Part shown: positions 1 to 6,187 of the stretch, piece by piece | How the letters are laid out: the number at the start of each line of letters is the position of its first letter | How positions within the stretch are numbered: the first letter of the stretch is position 1 | Assembly (NCBI GenBank): GCA_013820865.1 | Contig: JACDHU010000028.1 | Span: 1-11,238 of the forward strand | Length of the DNA stretch: 11,238 bases | From: Chloroflexota bacterium | GTDB lineage: Bacteria > Chloroflexota > Limnocylindria > QHBO01 | Direction: 5' to 3' | Position numbers and translations under genes: made by a program | The notes under the pieces: model-generated | What the model was told of the DNA's origin: nothing | Seen by the model: only the letters and a program-made list of their open reading frames with translations | Database searches by the model: none

Positions 1-762
1 ACCTGCCCTCCCACCTGGAAGTACGGCGACTTCACATTCCGCAATTTCGAGGAGCACGACTTGCCCGGCCGGGTGGGCTTTGCGGAATCGATGGCCTTCA
101 GCTGCAACACCACCTACATGCCGCTGAGCCTGGAGGTCTACGAGCGCGAGGAGACCGCCCTGACCGATCTGCTGTTCGAGTTCGGGTTCGGCACTGCCAC
201 CGGCATCGGCTATCTGATCGAGGAGACCGGGATCGTGCCGGATGGCGCCTGGCTCGCGGCGAACGGGCGTGGAGGGTACTCCGGGTTCGAGCAGATACAG
301 CTGTCAATCGGCCAGGGAGCGTTCCTGGGCACGCCGCTCCAGTTGGCGAACGCCTATGCAGCCATCGGCAATGGGGGCACGCTCTGGACGCCGCGCATCC
401 TCAGCACCGCCACCCTTCCCGACGGAACGATCGTTGAAGAGGTTGCCCCGACGGTCGCGCAGGAGATCTCGGTGTCGCCAGAGGACCTGGCCTACGTGAC
501 CGATACGCTCGAGGCTGTCACCACCCTGTCCTATGGCACCGGCACGGCTGCATTCGCCGGCTTCGGAATTCCCGTGGCCGGCAAGTCCGGCACCGCCGAG
601 ACGGGCACGCCCGATCCGCACGCCTGGTTTCCCGCCTTTGCGCCCGCCGATGCCCCCACCATCAGTGTCGCCACGATCCTGCCCAATATCCCGCTGGGCA
701 CCGGCGGCTCGGATGCCGCTCCGCTGGTCCGACAGGTGATGGCCACCCACTTCGCGAACTGA
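1..762 (+). CDS. Penicillin-binding protein transpeptidase domain, C-terminal part (5'-truncated by window)
   Basis: The frame is open from base 1, so the gene begins outside the window. The visible part is about 253 residues ending at TGA 760-762. It carries two of the three active-site motifs of the penicillin-binding transpeptidase fold: SxN as Ser-Cys-Asn at 100-108, and KSGT (the KTG box) from 583, in the context AGKSGTAETG. The stretch SIGQGAFLGTPLQLANAYAAIGNGG is also typical of the family. The catalytic SxxK motif must lie upstream. Family members cross-link peptidoglycan stem peptides on the outer face of the membrane and are the targets of beta-lactams. The first visible residues (CPPTWKYGDFTFRNF) fit a class B (PBP2/FtsI-like) protein, but class A cannot be excluded without the N-terminus. 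The gene converges on the EAL gene with 14 bp between stop codons. Confidence 0.9.
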   Translation, partial: TCPPTWKYGDFTFRNFEEHDLPGRVGFAESMAFSCNTTYMPLSLEVYEREETALTDLLFEFGFGTATGIGYLIEETGIVPDGAWLAANGRGGYSGFEQIQLSIGQGAFLGTPLQLANAYAAIGNGGTLWTPRILSTATLPDGTIVEEVAPTVAQEISVSPEDLAYVTDTLEAVTTLSYGTGTAAFAGFGIPVAGKSGTAETGTPDPHAWFPAFAPADAPTISVATILPNIPLGTGGSDAAPLVRQVMATHFAN

Positions 763-779
763 CCGCTACGGGCCGGTCA
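760..779. repeat. Inverted repeat spanning both convergent stop codons
   Basis: TGACCG (760-765) and CGGTCA (774-779) are perfect 6-bp arms around an 8-base loop. The left arm contains the TGA stop of the transpeptidase gene. The right arm contains, on the minus strand, the TGA stop of the EAL gene. It could act as a short bidirectional 3'-end hairpin, but neither side has a T-tract, so it is not a convincing intrinsic terminator. Confidence 0.35.
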
Positions 780-2054
780 GGGTCGCCGTTCGTCGTTCTG
801 ACCGATGCGGCTCATCAGTGACCGCGCAGCTCGCGTGACGAGGTCGCGATCGTGCGTCACCACGAAGTCGAATCGGCGATCCATGTCCGGTCCATCGTCG
901 CCGACGTCGCGCGAGATGAGCGCGCCACTGAAATGCGATCCCAGCACGACGACATCCCATTGGCCGGTGAGCGGATCGTCCGGCGCCAGGGACGCTCCGC
1001 GGACGCCGGGCGCGGGATGCTCGGCCACGCCAACGCCGAGCGCCGCGACGAAGGGAAGATGCGCGCCCAGGCCCGCGAACCGGTCGCGGCTGCGCGGCGT
1101 GAAGTGTCGCACCTCCTGGAATGCAGCCAGGAGGATCGGGTGCTCGGGCGCGGTCAATGCCCAGTTTTCCAAGTGCCGGCTGATCGCGAGCAGGTGTCGC
1201 TTGGATGCCCGATTCACCGGCCGTTGTGCAAAGGCCGCCGCCGCGGGATCGCGATCGATCGAGGGATGCGTTCGATCAAGGAGCAGGCTCGAGCTCACCG
1301 ACGGCAGGTGCTCGGGGAGCGGACCGGGTCTGGCGAAATGCCACCCCTGGCCGAACGTCGCGCCCAAGGCAAGTGCGGTGATCAGATGCTTCTCGGTCTC
1401 GATGCCCTCGGCCAGGATGTGCGCGCCGCTGGCCTCGGCATGCGCCGCGACGGCGCTCAGGTACGACGCGGTGGTGCGGTCCGGCTGGCCCTGCACCAGG
1501 CCCATGTCCAGCTTGATCACGTCGGGGTTCACCAGCGGCAGCATGGCGACCGAGTCACGATTGGCGCCGACGTCGTCCAGGGCGATGGCCATACCGGCAT
1601 CGCGAAGCGACTCGAGACCACGCATGAGCTCAACCGGACGAATGGTGAGGGCGCGTTCCGTGATCTCCGCCACCAGCCGAAGGCTGCGCCGGCCCGCCGC
1701 CAGCGTGGCAACCAGGTCGGATGGGCTGACGGCCCCGAGCGTCTCAGGCTCGATGTTGACGAAGAGGCTCGTTCCCTTCAGCCCACGATCGAGGGCGCCG
1801 CGGATCGCCGTAGCCTGGCAGATCCACTCCAGCTCGTCCCGCAGTCCGGCCTGACGCGCGGCGTCGAAGAGGGCCATCGGCGATTCAAGGTGTGACCCCG
1901 CCGGCCCCCGGGCCAGTGCCTCGAACGCGACTGTCTGGCCGGTGCGCAGGTCGACGATCGGCTGGTAGACGGAGCGCACCGAGCGTCGGGCCACGATATC
2001 GTGGATCGTGGGAGTGAATGACTCGGTTCGTTGGGCAGAGACGGCGCTGATCAT
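777..2054 (-). CDS. EAL-domain c-di-GMP phosphodiesterase with C-terminal DICT-like sensory domain
   Basis: The EAL domain occupies about residues 15-250 of a 425-aa protein. The residues needed to bind c-di-GMP and metal are all visible: E45-A46-L47 (FEALARG), N100 (LFVNIEP), E130/E133 (AEITE), D160-D161 (ALDDVGAN), K181 (VIKLDM), E216/E219 (AEGIE) and Q236 (GQGWHF). It should therefore be an active phosphodiesterase hydrolysing c-di-GMP to pGpG. Residues about 284-415 (KRHLLAISRHLE, AFQEVRHFTPRSRDRF, FVAALGVGV) resemble the DICT domain, a presumed sensory module that occurs next to GGDEF/EAL domains. There are no membrane segments, so the protein is cytosolic. The frame stays open upstream to 2348, but that part would overlap the divergent oxidoreductase gene and has no domain-like content. 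ATG at 2054 starts just before the EAL homology and is preferred; ATG at 2189 is the alternative. There is no clear Shine-Dalgarno at 2054. Confidence 0.88.
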   Translation of the reverse strand: MISAVSAQRTESFTPTIHDIVARRSVRSVYQPIVDLRTGQTVAFEALARGPAGSHLESPMALFDAARQAGLRDELEWICQATAIRGALDRGLKGTSLFVNIEPETLGAVSPSDLVATLAAGRRSLRLVAEITERALTIRPVELMRGLESLRDAGMAIALDDVGANRDSVAMLPLVNPDVIKLDMGLVQGQPDRTTASYLSAVAAHAEASGAHILAEGIETEKHLITALALGATFGQGWHFARPGPLPEHLPSVSSSLLLDRTHPSIDRDPAAAAFAQRPVNRASKRHLLAISRHLENWALTAPEHPILLAAFQEVRHFTPRSRDRFAGLGAHLPFVAALGVGVAEHPAPGVRGASLAPDDPLTGQWDVVVLGSHFSGALISRDVGDDGPDMDRRFDFVVTHDRDLVTRAARSLMSRIGQNDERRP

Positions 2055-2110
2055 GCTGCCGATTCTGGCGCCGTGCAGGCTCGGGGGATATGGGACGTAC
2101 GGGTCATCCG

Positions 2111-2127
2111 CCGGCTTCCGGAGCCGG
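2111..2127. repeat. Short perfect hairpin in divergent intergenic region
   Basis: CCGGCT (2111-2116) pairs perfectly with AGCCGG (2122-2127) around a 5-base loop (TCCGG). It sits 9 bp before the longer dyad at 2137-2166. It may be an operator or part of a structured leader of either divergent transcript. The role is unknown and there is no T-tract. Confidence 0.45.
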
Positions 2128-2136
2128 TCCCCTTGC

Positions 2137-2166
2137 ACCGTATGCTCCCGAACGGGTAGCATCGGT
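2137..2166. promoter_or_regulatory. 30-bp near-perfect dyad, candidate operator or leader hairpin
   Basis: Reading left to right, the arms are ACCG, T, ATGCT, CCCG, then centre AA, then CGGG, T, AGCAT, CGGT. Each arm pairs completely with the other (13 bp) except for a single bulged T on each side (2141 and 2157). This is unusually symmetric for 30 bp of intergenic DNA. It could be the binding site of a dimeric regulator controlling the EAL gene, the oxidoreductase/bc cluster, or both. It could also be an RNA hairpin about 57 nt upstream of the GTG at 2224. No regulator next to the site was identified. Confidence 0.5.
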
Positions 2167-2223
2167 GTTGCCGCTCCTTTTAGCCTCATGGACTGACGAC
2201 GCCCGGAGAGCGACCACGACACG

Positions 2224-4197
2224 GTGATCAGCGATACCGCGATTCCACTGAGGTTCCAGACCGCCGAGGTCGGCGTTGACTGGCTGCAGTGCAATATCGA
2301 ATGCCAGGAAGGCTGCCCGGTCAACACGAACTGCCGGGGATACCTCATGCTGGCCGCCGAGGGTCGCTTCGAGGAGGGCTATATCCTCGCCCGCGATCCG
2401 AACCCCGTCGCGGCCATCTGTGGCTACGTGTGCTCCGCCCCGTGCGAGAAGGCTTGCCGCCGGGCCGACATCGACAAGCCACTCGCCATCCGCGCCATGA
2501 AGCGCTTCCTGGTGGATTGGCATTACGGCAACAATATGCCCGATAACGTCATCGTCCAGGCGCCGACCGGGCGATCAGTCGCCGTCATCGGCGCCGGGCC
2601 GGCCGGGCTGGCGGCAGCCAAAGAGCTCGGCAGCTGGGGCCACGAGGTCCACGTCTACGAGGCCCTCCCCAGTGGCGGTGGCACGACCCTCATCGGGGTC
2701 CCTGCCTTCCGGCTCCCTCGAGACGTCATCGAGCTCGACGTCAACTGGGTCGCCAAGCACGGCGTGGAGTTCCACTACAACGTCGAGATCGGTCGCGATA
2801 TCACCACGGAGCAGCTGCGGGAGCGTCACGACGCCGTGGTCGTCGCGACCGGATGCATGTACCCCGTGGCCATGAACACGCCGGGCGAGGAGCTTGATGG
2901 GGTGATCTACGGTGTCGACTTCCTCAAGCGCGCCAATCTCGGTCAGACGCAGTGGGTGGGCGAGCACATCGTCATCATCGGCGGCGGCTACACCGCCATG
3001 GACTCGTCGCGCACCGCCCTCCGGCTCGGCGCCAAGACGAGCACCATCGTCTACCGCCGCGGACCCGACGAGATGGTGGTGGACGAGGAGGAGCAGCACG
3101 AGACCCGCTTCGAGGGCGTGCAGTTCGAGTACTTCAGCTCGCCGGTCGAGGTCCTCGCGGGACCGGACGGCCGCGTCAATGGCATGAAGTTCGTGCGCAC
3201 CCGCCTCGGACCCCCGGACGCGAGCGGGCGCCGCAGTGCTGAGCCGATCCCTGGCAGCGAGTTCACGATTCCGTGCGACATGGTCATTCCCTGCACCAGC
3301 CAGGCCTCGGACTTTAACGTCCTCGGCGAGTTCGGCGCCAAGCTCAACCGCCACGTCGGCGTGACCGATACGCGCGAGGTCGTCAAAGGGGGTTCGCTCT
3401 CGTCCTGGCGCACGGCGCCCTTGAACGGCACCACTCCGAAGGACGCCAACGGCAACTCCCTGAATGACCTCAAGTTCGGGTTCGAAAAGGGGCGGCTCAC
3501 CATCAACAAGGACACCTTCGGCACGAATGTCGACGGCATCTTCGCGGTCGGGGACTTCGTGACCGGTCCGGCCACGATCATCGAGGCCGCCGGGCTCGGT
3601 CGCCGCGCCGCGCGCAGCGTCGATCGCTGGCTGGCCGGCCTACGCGGCGAGGAGCTCGAGGAGCTGCCGGTCATCAATCGCGCGGTCATCACGCAGAGCC
3701 TCGAGCACGACATGCCGCGCTTCTACGAGGCGACCGAGCGCCAGGAGATCCCGATGGCGCCGCCGGAGCTGCGCCGTGACTTCACGTCGCTGGTCGAGGT
3801 GGGGTACGACACGCGCGGCGCGATCACCGAGAGCACGCGCTGCCTCCAGTGCAACCACAACATCAACATCGACGGTCCGCGCTGTATTCTGTGCGGGCTC
3901 TGCGCCGACGTCTGCCCCGAGGGCGTCATTTACATGATCGACAAGGCGCAGGTCGGCGGCGACGATCCGGAGCAGGACTTCTTCCAGACGTGGCCCCGCG
4001 GGATCGCCATGATCATCGATGAGGAGCGTTGCATCCGGTGCAATCTATGCGTCGAGCGCTGCCCCACCAACTGCATCACCATGGACCGTCTCGAGCTCGA
4101 GCGGTTCACGCCTGACGGGAAGGTTCTGTTGGAGAGCTATAAGGACAACGTGCTGGGCCAGGTGGGTCAGCAGGCCGGCATGACGGTGGACCGATGA
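2224..4197 (+). CDS. FAD/NAD(P)-dependent oxidoreductase (GltD/NfnB-like) fused to C-terminal 2[4Fe-4S] ferredoxin domain
   Basis: This is a 657-aa soluble flavoprotein. Residues 20-100 form the N-terminal Fe-S helical domain of the GltD/NfnB/dihydropyrimidine dehydrogenase group (C23, C27, C31; then C66, C70, C74, C78). A FAD-binding Rossmann motif VIGAGPAG lies at 121-128, and an NAD(P)-binding motif IIGGGYTAMD at 251-260. The second flavin-contact motif AVGDFVTGP is at 441-449. After a CxxC at 540-543, the tail has two ferredoxin motifs: C554-C557-C560-C564-P and C603-C606-C609-C613-P, the latter resembling NuoI-type ferredoxins. The family moves electrons between NAD(P)H, FAD and Fe-S clusters. 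GltD is usually about 450-490 aa, so the ferredoxin tail is a real extension. No glutamate synthase large subunit is nearby. The stop overlaps the cytochrome b start (ATGA), suggesting coupled synthesis and a role as electron-input or -output module of the bc complex. That role is inferred. The start is GTG at 2224, with a weak GGAGAG upstream. Confidence 0.9.
   Translation: MISDTAIPLRFQTAEVGVDWLQCNIECQEGCPVNTNCRGYLMLAAEGRFEEGYILARDPNPVAAICGYVCSAPCEKACRRADIDKPLAIRAMKRFLVDWHYGNNMPDNVIVQAPTGRSVAVIGAGPAGLAAAKELGSWGHEVHVYEALPSGGGTTLIGVPAFRLPRDVIELDVNWVAKHGVEFHYNVEIGRDITTEQLRERHDAVVVATGCMYPVAMNTPGEELDGVIYGVDFLKRANLGQTQWVGEHIVIIGGGYTAMDSSRTALRLGAKTSTIVYRRGPDEMVVDEEEQHETRFEGVQFEYFSSPVEVLAGPDGRVNGMKFVRTRLGPPDASGRRSAEPIPGSEFTIPCDMVIPCTSQASDFNVLGEFGAKLNRHVGVTDTREVVKGGSLSSWRTAPLNGTTPKDANGNSLNDLKFGFEKGRLTINKDTFGTNVDGIFAVGDFVTGPATIIEAAGLGRRAARSVDRWLAGLRGEELEELPVINRAVITQSLEHDMPRFYEATERQEIPMAPPELRRDFTSLVEVGYDTRGAITESTRCLQCNHNINIDGPRCILCGLCADVCPEGVIYMIDKAQVGGDDPEQDFFQTWPRGIAMIIDEERCIRCNLCVERCPTNCITMDRLELERFTPDGKVLLESYKDNVLGQVGQQAGMTVDR
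4186..4197 (+). repeat. 12-mer at translation start, copy 1
   Basis: GTGGACCGATGA surrounds the start codon of the cytochrome b6-type gene, with ATG at 4194. The identical 12-mer surrounds the start of the next gene at 4936-4947, with the ATG at the same offset. Here the segment also contains the stop codon of the upstream oxidoreductase. GGTGGA is only a weak Shine-Dalgarno, so initiation probably depends on coupling. Confidence 0.5.
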
Positions 4198-4928
4198 GCA
4201 ACGGCGAACGCGGCGGCATCAGCCGCTTCATCAGGGAATCCGCCGTCTGGCGCAGCCTGTTCCGTCAGCCGTACCCCACCACCAGCCGCACGCGTGCGCT
4301 GGCGGTGATGAACAATGTCTTCCTCCACCTGCATCCCGTGCGCGTCAAGCGGCACGCGGTGCGCTACACGTACACCTTCTGCCTGGGTGGCATCAGTTTC
4401 TTCCTGTTCCTGGCGCTGACGCTCACCGGGCTGTACCTCATGTTCTTCTACGTCCCGTCCATCAGTCGCGCATACCAGGACATCCAGGTCATCGAGGCGT
4501 CGGTGGCATTCGGCTCCTTCGTGCGCAACATGCACCGATGGGCCGCGCACCTCATGGTGCTGACCGTGTTCTTGCACATGATCCGCGTGTTCTACCACGG
4601 CGCCTACAAGCCACCGCGCGAGTTCAACTGGGTGGTCGGCGTGGTCCTGCTGTTCTGCACGCTGTGGCTGAGCTTCACCGGATACCTCCTGCCGTGGGAC
4701 CAGATTGCGTTCTGGGCCATCACGGTCGGCACCCAGATGGCGGTCTACGCGCCCCTCGTCGGCGCCGAAACCAGCTTCTTCCTGCTGGGCGGCATCCAGG
4801 TCGGGCAGGACACGCTCCTGCGCTTCTACGTGATGCATGTGATCGCCTTCCCGCTGATCACTGCCATCTTCCTGGTCGTTCACTTCTGGCGTATCCGGAA
4901 GGACGGCGGCATCAGTGGCCCGGTGTAG
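4194..4928 (+). CDS. Cytochrome b6-type subunit (N-terminal half of cytochrome b) of a bc/b6c complex
   Basis: This 244-aa integral membrane protein corresponds to the four-helix N-terminal half of cytochrome b. Haem-ligand pairs are H114 and H128 (NMHRWAAHLMVLTVFLH, 13 residues between) and H215 and H230 (MHVIAFP... VVH, 14 residues between). The longer second gap is the cytochrome b6 pattern rather than the mitochondrial-type one. C63 in TFCLGGIS aligns with the Cys of plastid and Firmicutes b6 (FYCLGGIT) that covalently holds haem ci, so an extra c-type haem near the quinone-reducing site is likely. The C-terminus HFWRIRKDGGISGP is also b6-like. Predicted helices are about 62-86, 112-136, 146-166 and 208-232. 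The N-terminus, about 55 residues before the first helix, is longer than in plant b6. The gene overlaps the preceding stop by 4 nt, and subunit IV follows 15 nt later. Confidence 0.93.
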   Translation: MSNGERGGISRFIRESAVWRSLFRQPYPTTSRTRALAVMNNVFLHLHPVRVKRHAVRYTYTFCLGGISFFLFLALTLTGLYLMFFYVPSISRAYQDIQVIEASVAFGSFVRNMHRWAAHLMVLTVFLHMIRVFYHGAYKPPREFNWVVGVVLLFCTLWLSFTGYLLPWDQIAFWAITVGTQMAVYAPLVGAETSFFLLGGIQVGQDTLLRFYVMHVIAFPLITAIFLVVHFWRIRKDGGISGPV

Positions 4929-4931
4929 GCT

Positions 4932-4947
4932 AGGAGTGGACCGATGA
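4932..4947 (+). promoter_or_regulatory. Ribosome binding site and repeated 12-mer at start of subunit IV gene
   Basis: AGGAG (4932-4936) lies 7 nt before ATG at 4944 and is the best Shine-Dalgarno in the cluster. It overlaps the second copy of GTGGACCGATGA (4936-4947), whose first copy frames the previous gene's start. Confidence 0.6.
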
Positions 4948-5564
4948 CGATCGAGAAGCGACCCAACGCGACTGCCGACAAGAACGTGCCGACCCAGGCG
5001 CCGGCCCGAGCGCCGCTGACGACGCCAGGCACCGGTCCGAAGCTGCCCGGGCCGCCCGGCGTGCCCGGCACCGAGCGCTTCCGCCTTCTCGCCTACGTCA
5101 AGCAGGAATCGATGGTCCGCGTCGACAAGCGACCGGACGAAACGCTGCTGACCTGGCCACACCTCCTGCGCGCCGAGTTCGTGATGGCGATGCTCATCTC
5201 CGGGCTGCTCGTCGTCACGTCCGTCTTCATCCGCGCACCGCTGGAGGAGATGGCGAACTCAGCCATCACGCCGCACGTCGCGAAGGCGCCCTGGTACTTC
5301 CTCGGGCTCCAGGAGATCCTGAGCTACTTCAATGCCACGGTCGCCGGCGTCCTGGTGCCGGCGTTCTATCTCGGCGGCCTGGCCATGATCCCGTTCATAG
5401 ATCGTTCGCCGTACAAGGCCGCCCGCGATCGGAAGCTCATGTGGGTCTTCTTCATGTGCCTCATGCTCGGCGGGCTGCTGGTGACCCTCATCGGCTCATT
5501 CTTCCGTGGACCTGCGTGGGCCTGGACCTGGCCGTGGATCGACGGATTGTTCTTCACGCTATGA
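4944..5564 (+). CDS. Cytochrome b C-terminal half / subunit IV-like protein
   Basis: This 206-aa protein equals the C-terminal half of cytochrome b, encoded separately as in b6f and Firmicutes b6c complexes. The quinol-oxidation-site motif, PEWY in most cytochromes b, reads KAPWYFLGLQEIL (APWY at 115-118), the variant I associate with Firmicutes-like b6c complexes. Three membrane segments are visible at about 76-95, 131-152 and 166-187. The first ~45 residues are rich in Pro, Ala and Gly and should be a flexible cytoplasmic tail not usual for subunit IV. No haem-binding CxxCH is present, unlike Bacillus QcrC, where subunit IV is fused to a cytochrome c. The c-type haems are instead supplied by the gene at 6188. 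The stop overlaps the Rieske start (ATGA at 5561-5564). Confidence 0.9.
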   Translation: MTIEKRPNATADKNVPTQAPARAPLTTPGTGPKLPGPPGVPGTERFRLLAYVKQESMVRVDKRPDETLLTWPHLLRAEFVMAMLISGLLVVTSVFIRAPLEEMANSAITPHVAKAPWYFLGLQEILSYFNATVAGVLVPAFYLGGLAMIPFIDRSPYKAARDRKLMWVFFMCLMLGGLLVTLIGSFFRGPAWAWTWPWIDGLFFTL

Positions 5565-6184
5565 CCCAGCACGCTTCGTACGGTCCCGTCCACGGCCCGC
5601 CGGAAGGCGAGATCTCCCGGCGTGGTTTCATGCGCCGCATGCTCGGCGTCGGCACCGGTCTCCTGTCGCTCCAGTTCATCGGTGGCACCATCGCCTTCCT
5701 GTGGCCGAACGTGACCGAGGGCCTCGGCGCCCAGATCACGCTGGGCACGGCCGAAACCATCAACACGGCCGCGCCGCAGTGGGCGGAAGGCCTGCCGTAC
5801 GTCTACAACCAGGCCAACCTGTTCTTCGTGAACGTCCCGGCCGGCCAGGCACGCGTCGAGGGCGAGGGCTTGGTCACGACGCCCATCCCAGATCCGGGGG
5901 ACGAGGTGGTCGCACTGTGGCGCAAGTGCCCGCACCTCGGCTGCCAGGTACCGCAGCTGTGCGAGGCAAGCCAGTGGTTCGAGTGCCTGTGCCACGGGTC
6001 CAAGTACACGATCCTGGGGCAGCATCGCGATGGTCCTGCGCCACGCGGCCTCGATAGCTTCCCGGTTTCCGTGGTCGACGGCGAGTACGTCATCGATACG
6101 CGCGAGGTCGTGTCGGGTCCGCCTGCGGGCACGACCGGATTCGATGAGCGCACCACCGACAGCATCGATCACTGCACGGGATAG
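5561..6184 (+). CDS. Rieske [2Fe-2S] iron-sulfur protein with Tat-type N-terminal anchor
   Basis: This 207-aa protein starts with ATG overlapping the previous stop by 4 nt. The frame is open further upstream, but this start places a twin-arginine motif correctly (S19-R20-R21-G-F-M) ahead of a hydrophobic helix at about 28-48. Such Rieske proteins are exported folded by Tat and stay membrane-anchored. The cluster boxes are C123-P-H125-L-G-C128 and C142-L-C144-H145-G-S. The 2Fe-2S ligands are C123, H125, C142 and H145, and C128 and C144 form the expected disulfide. In the complex it accepts electrons from quinol at the site formed with the subunit IV APWY motif and passes them to the c-type haems. 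There is no Shine-Dalgarno, so translation is probably coupled to subunit IV. Confidence 0.94.
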   Translation: MTQHASYGPVHGPPEGEISRRGFMRRMLGVGTGLLSLQFIGGTIAFLWPNVTEGLGAQITLGTAETINTAAPQWAEGLPYVYNQANLFFVNVPAGQARVEGEGLVTTPIPDPGDEVVALWRKCPHLGCQVPQLCEASQWFECLCHGSKYTILGQHRDGPAPRGLDSFPVSVVDGEYVIDTREVVSGPPAGTTGFDERTTDSIDHCTG

Positions 6185-6187
6185 CCG

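Larger units (their letters stand above)
2055..2223. other. Divergent intergenic region (169 bp) between EAL gene and respiratory cluster
   Basis: No gene is supported here. The region must hold the promoters of both divergent genes, but I see no convincing -35/-10 pair on either strand. TATGCT at 2141-2146 is a weak plus-strand -10 candidate, and it lies inside the dyad at 2137-2166. The notable content is two adjacent inverted repeats (2111-2127 and 2137-2166), listed separately. GGAGAG at 2205-2210 is a possible ribosome binding site for the GTG at 2224, with a rather long 13-nt spacing. Confidence 0.6.

Noticed and set aside
805..1895. Two overlapping plus-strand open frames of about 350 codons opposite the EAL gene
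   Set aside because: The minus strand holds a complete EAL domain with all catalytic residues. The plus-strand translations are low-complexity Arg/Ser-rich products.
2055..2348. Upstream extension of the EAL frame (98 more residues)
   Set aside because: It overlaps the start of the divergent oxidoreductase gene, includes the dyad region and shows no domain similarity, so ATG at 2054 is preferred.
2224..4197. Annotation as glutamate synthase small subunit (GltD)
   Set aside because: The core is GltD-like, but there is no GltB next to it, the C-terminal ferredoxin domain is extra, and the gene is coupled to cytochrome b. A generic oxidoreductase name is safer.
5441..5560. Longer N-terminus for the Rieske protein
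   Set aside because: The extra 40 residues are out-of-frame sequence of subunit IV and would push the Tat motif far from the N-terminus. ATG at 5561 with a 4-nt overlap fits better.
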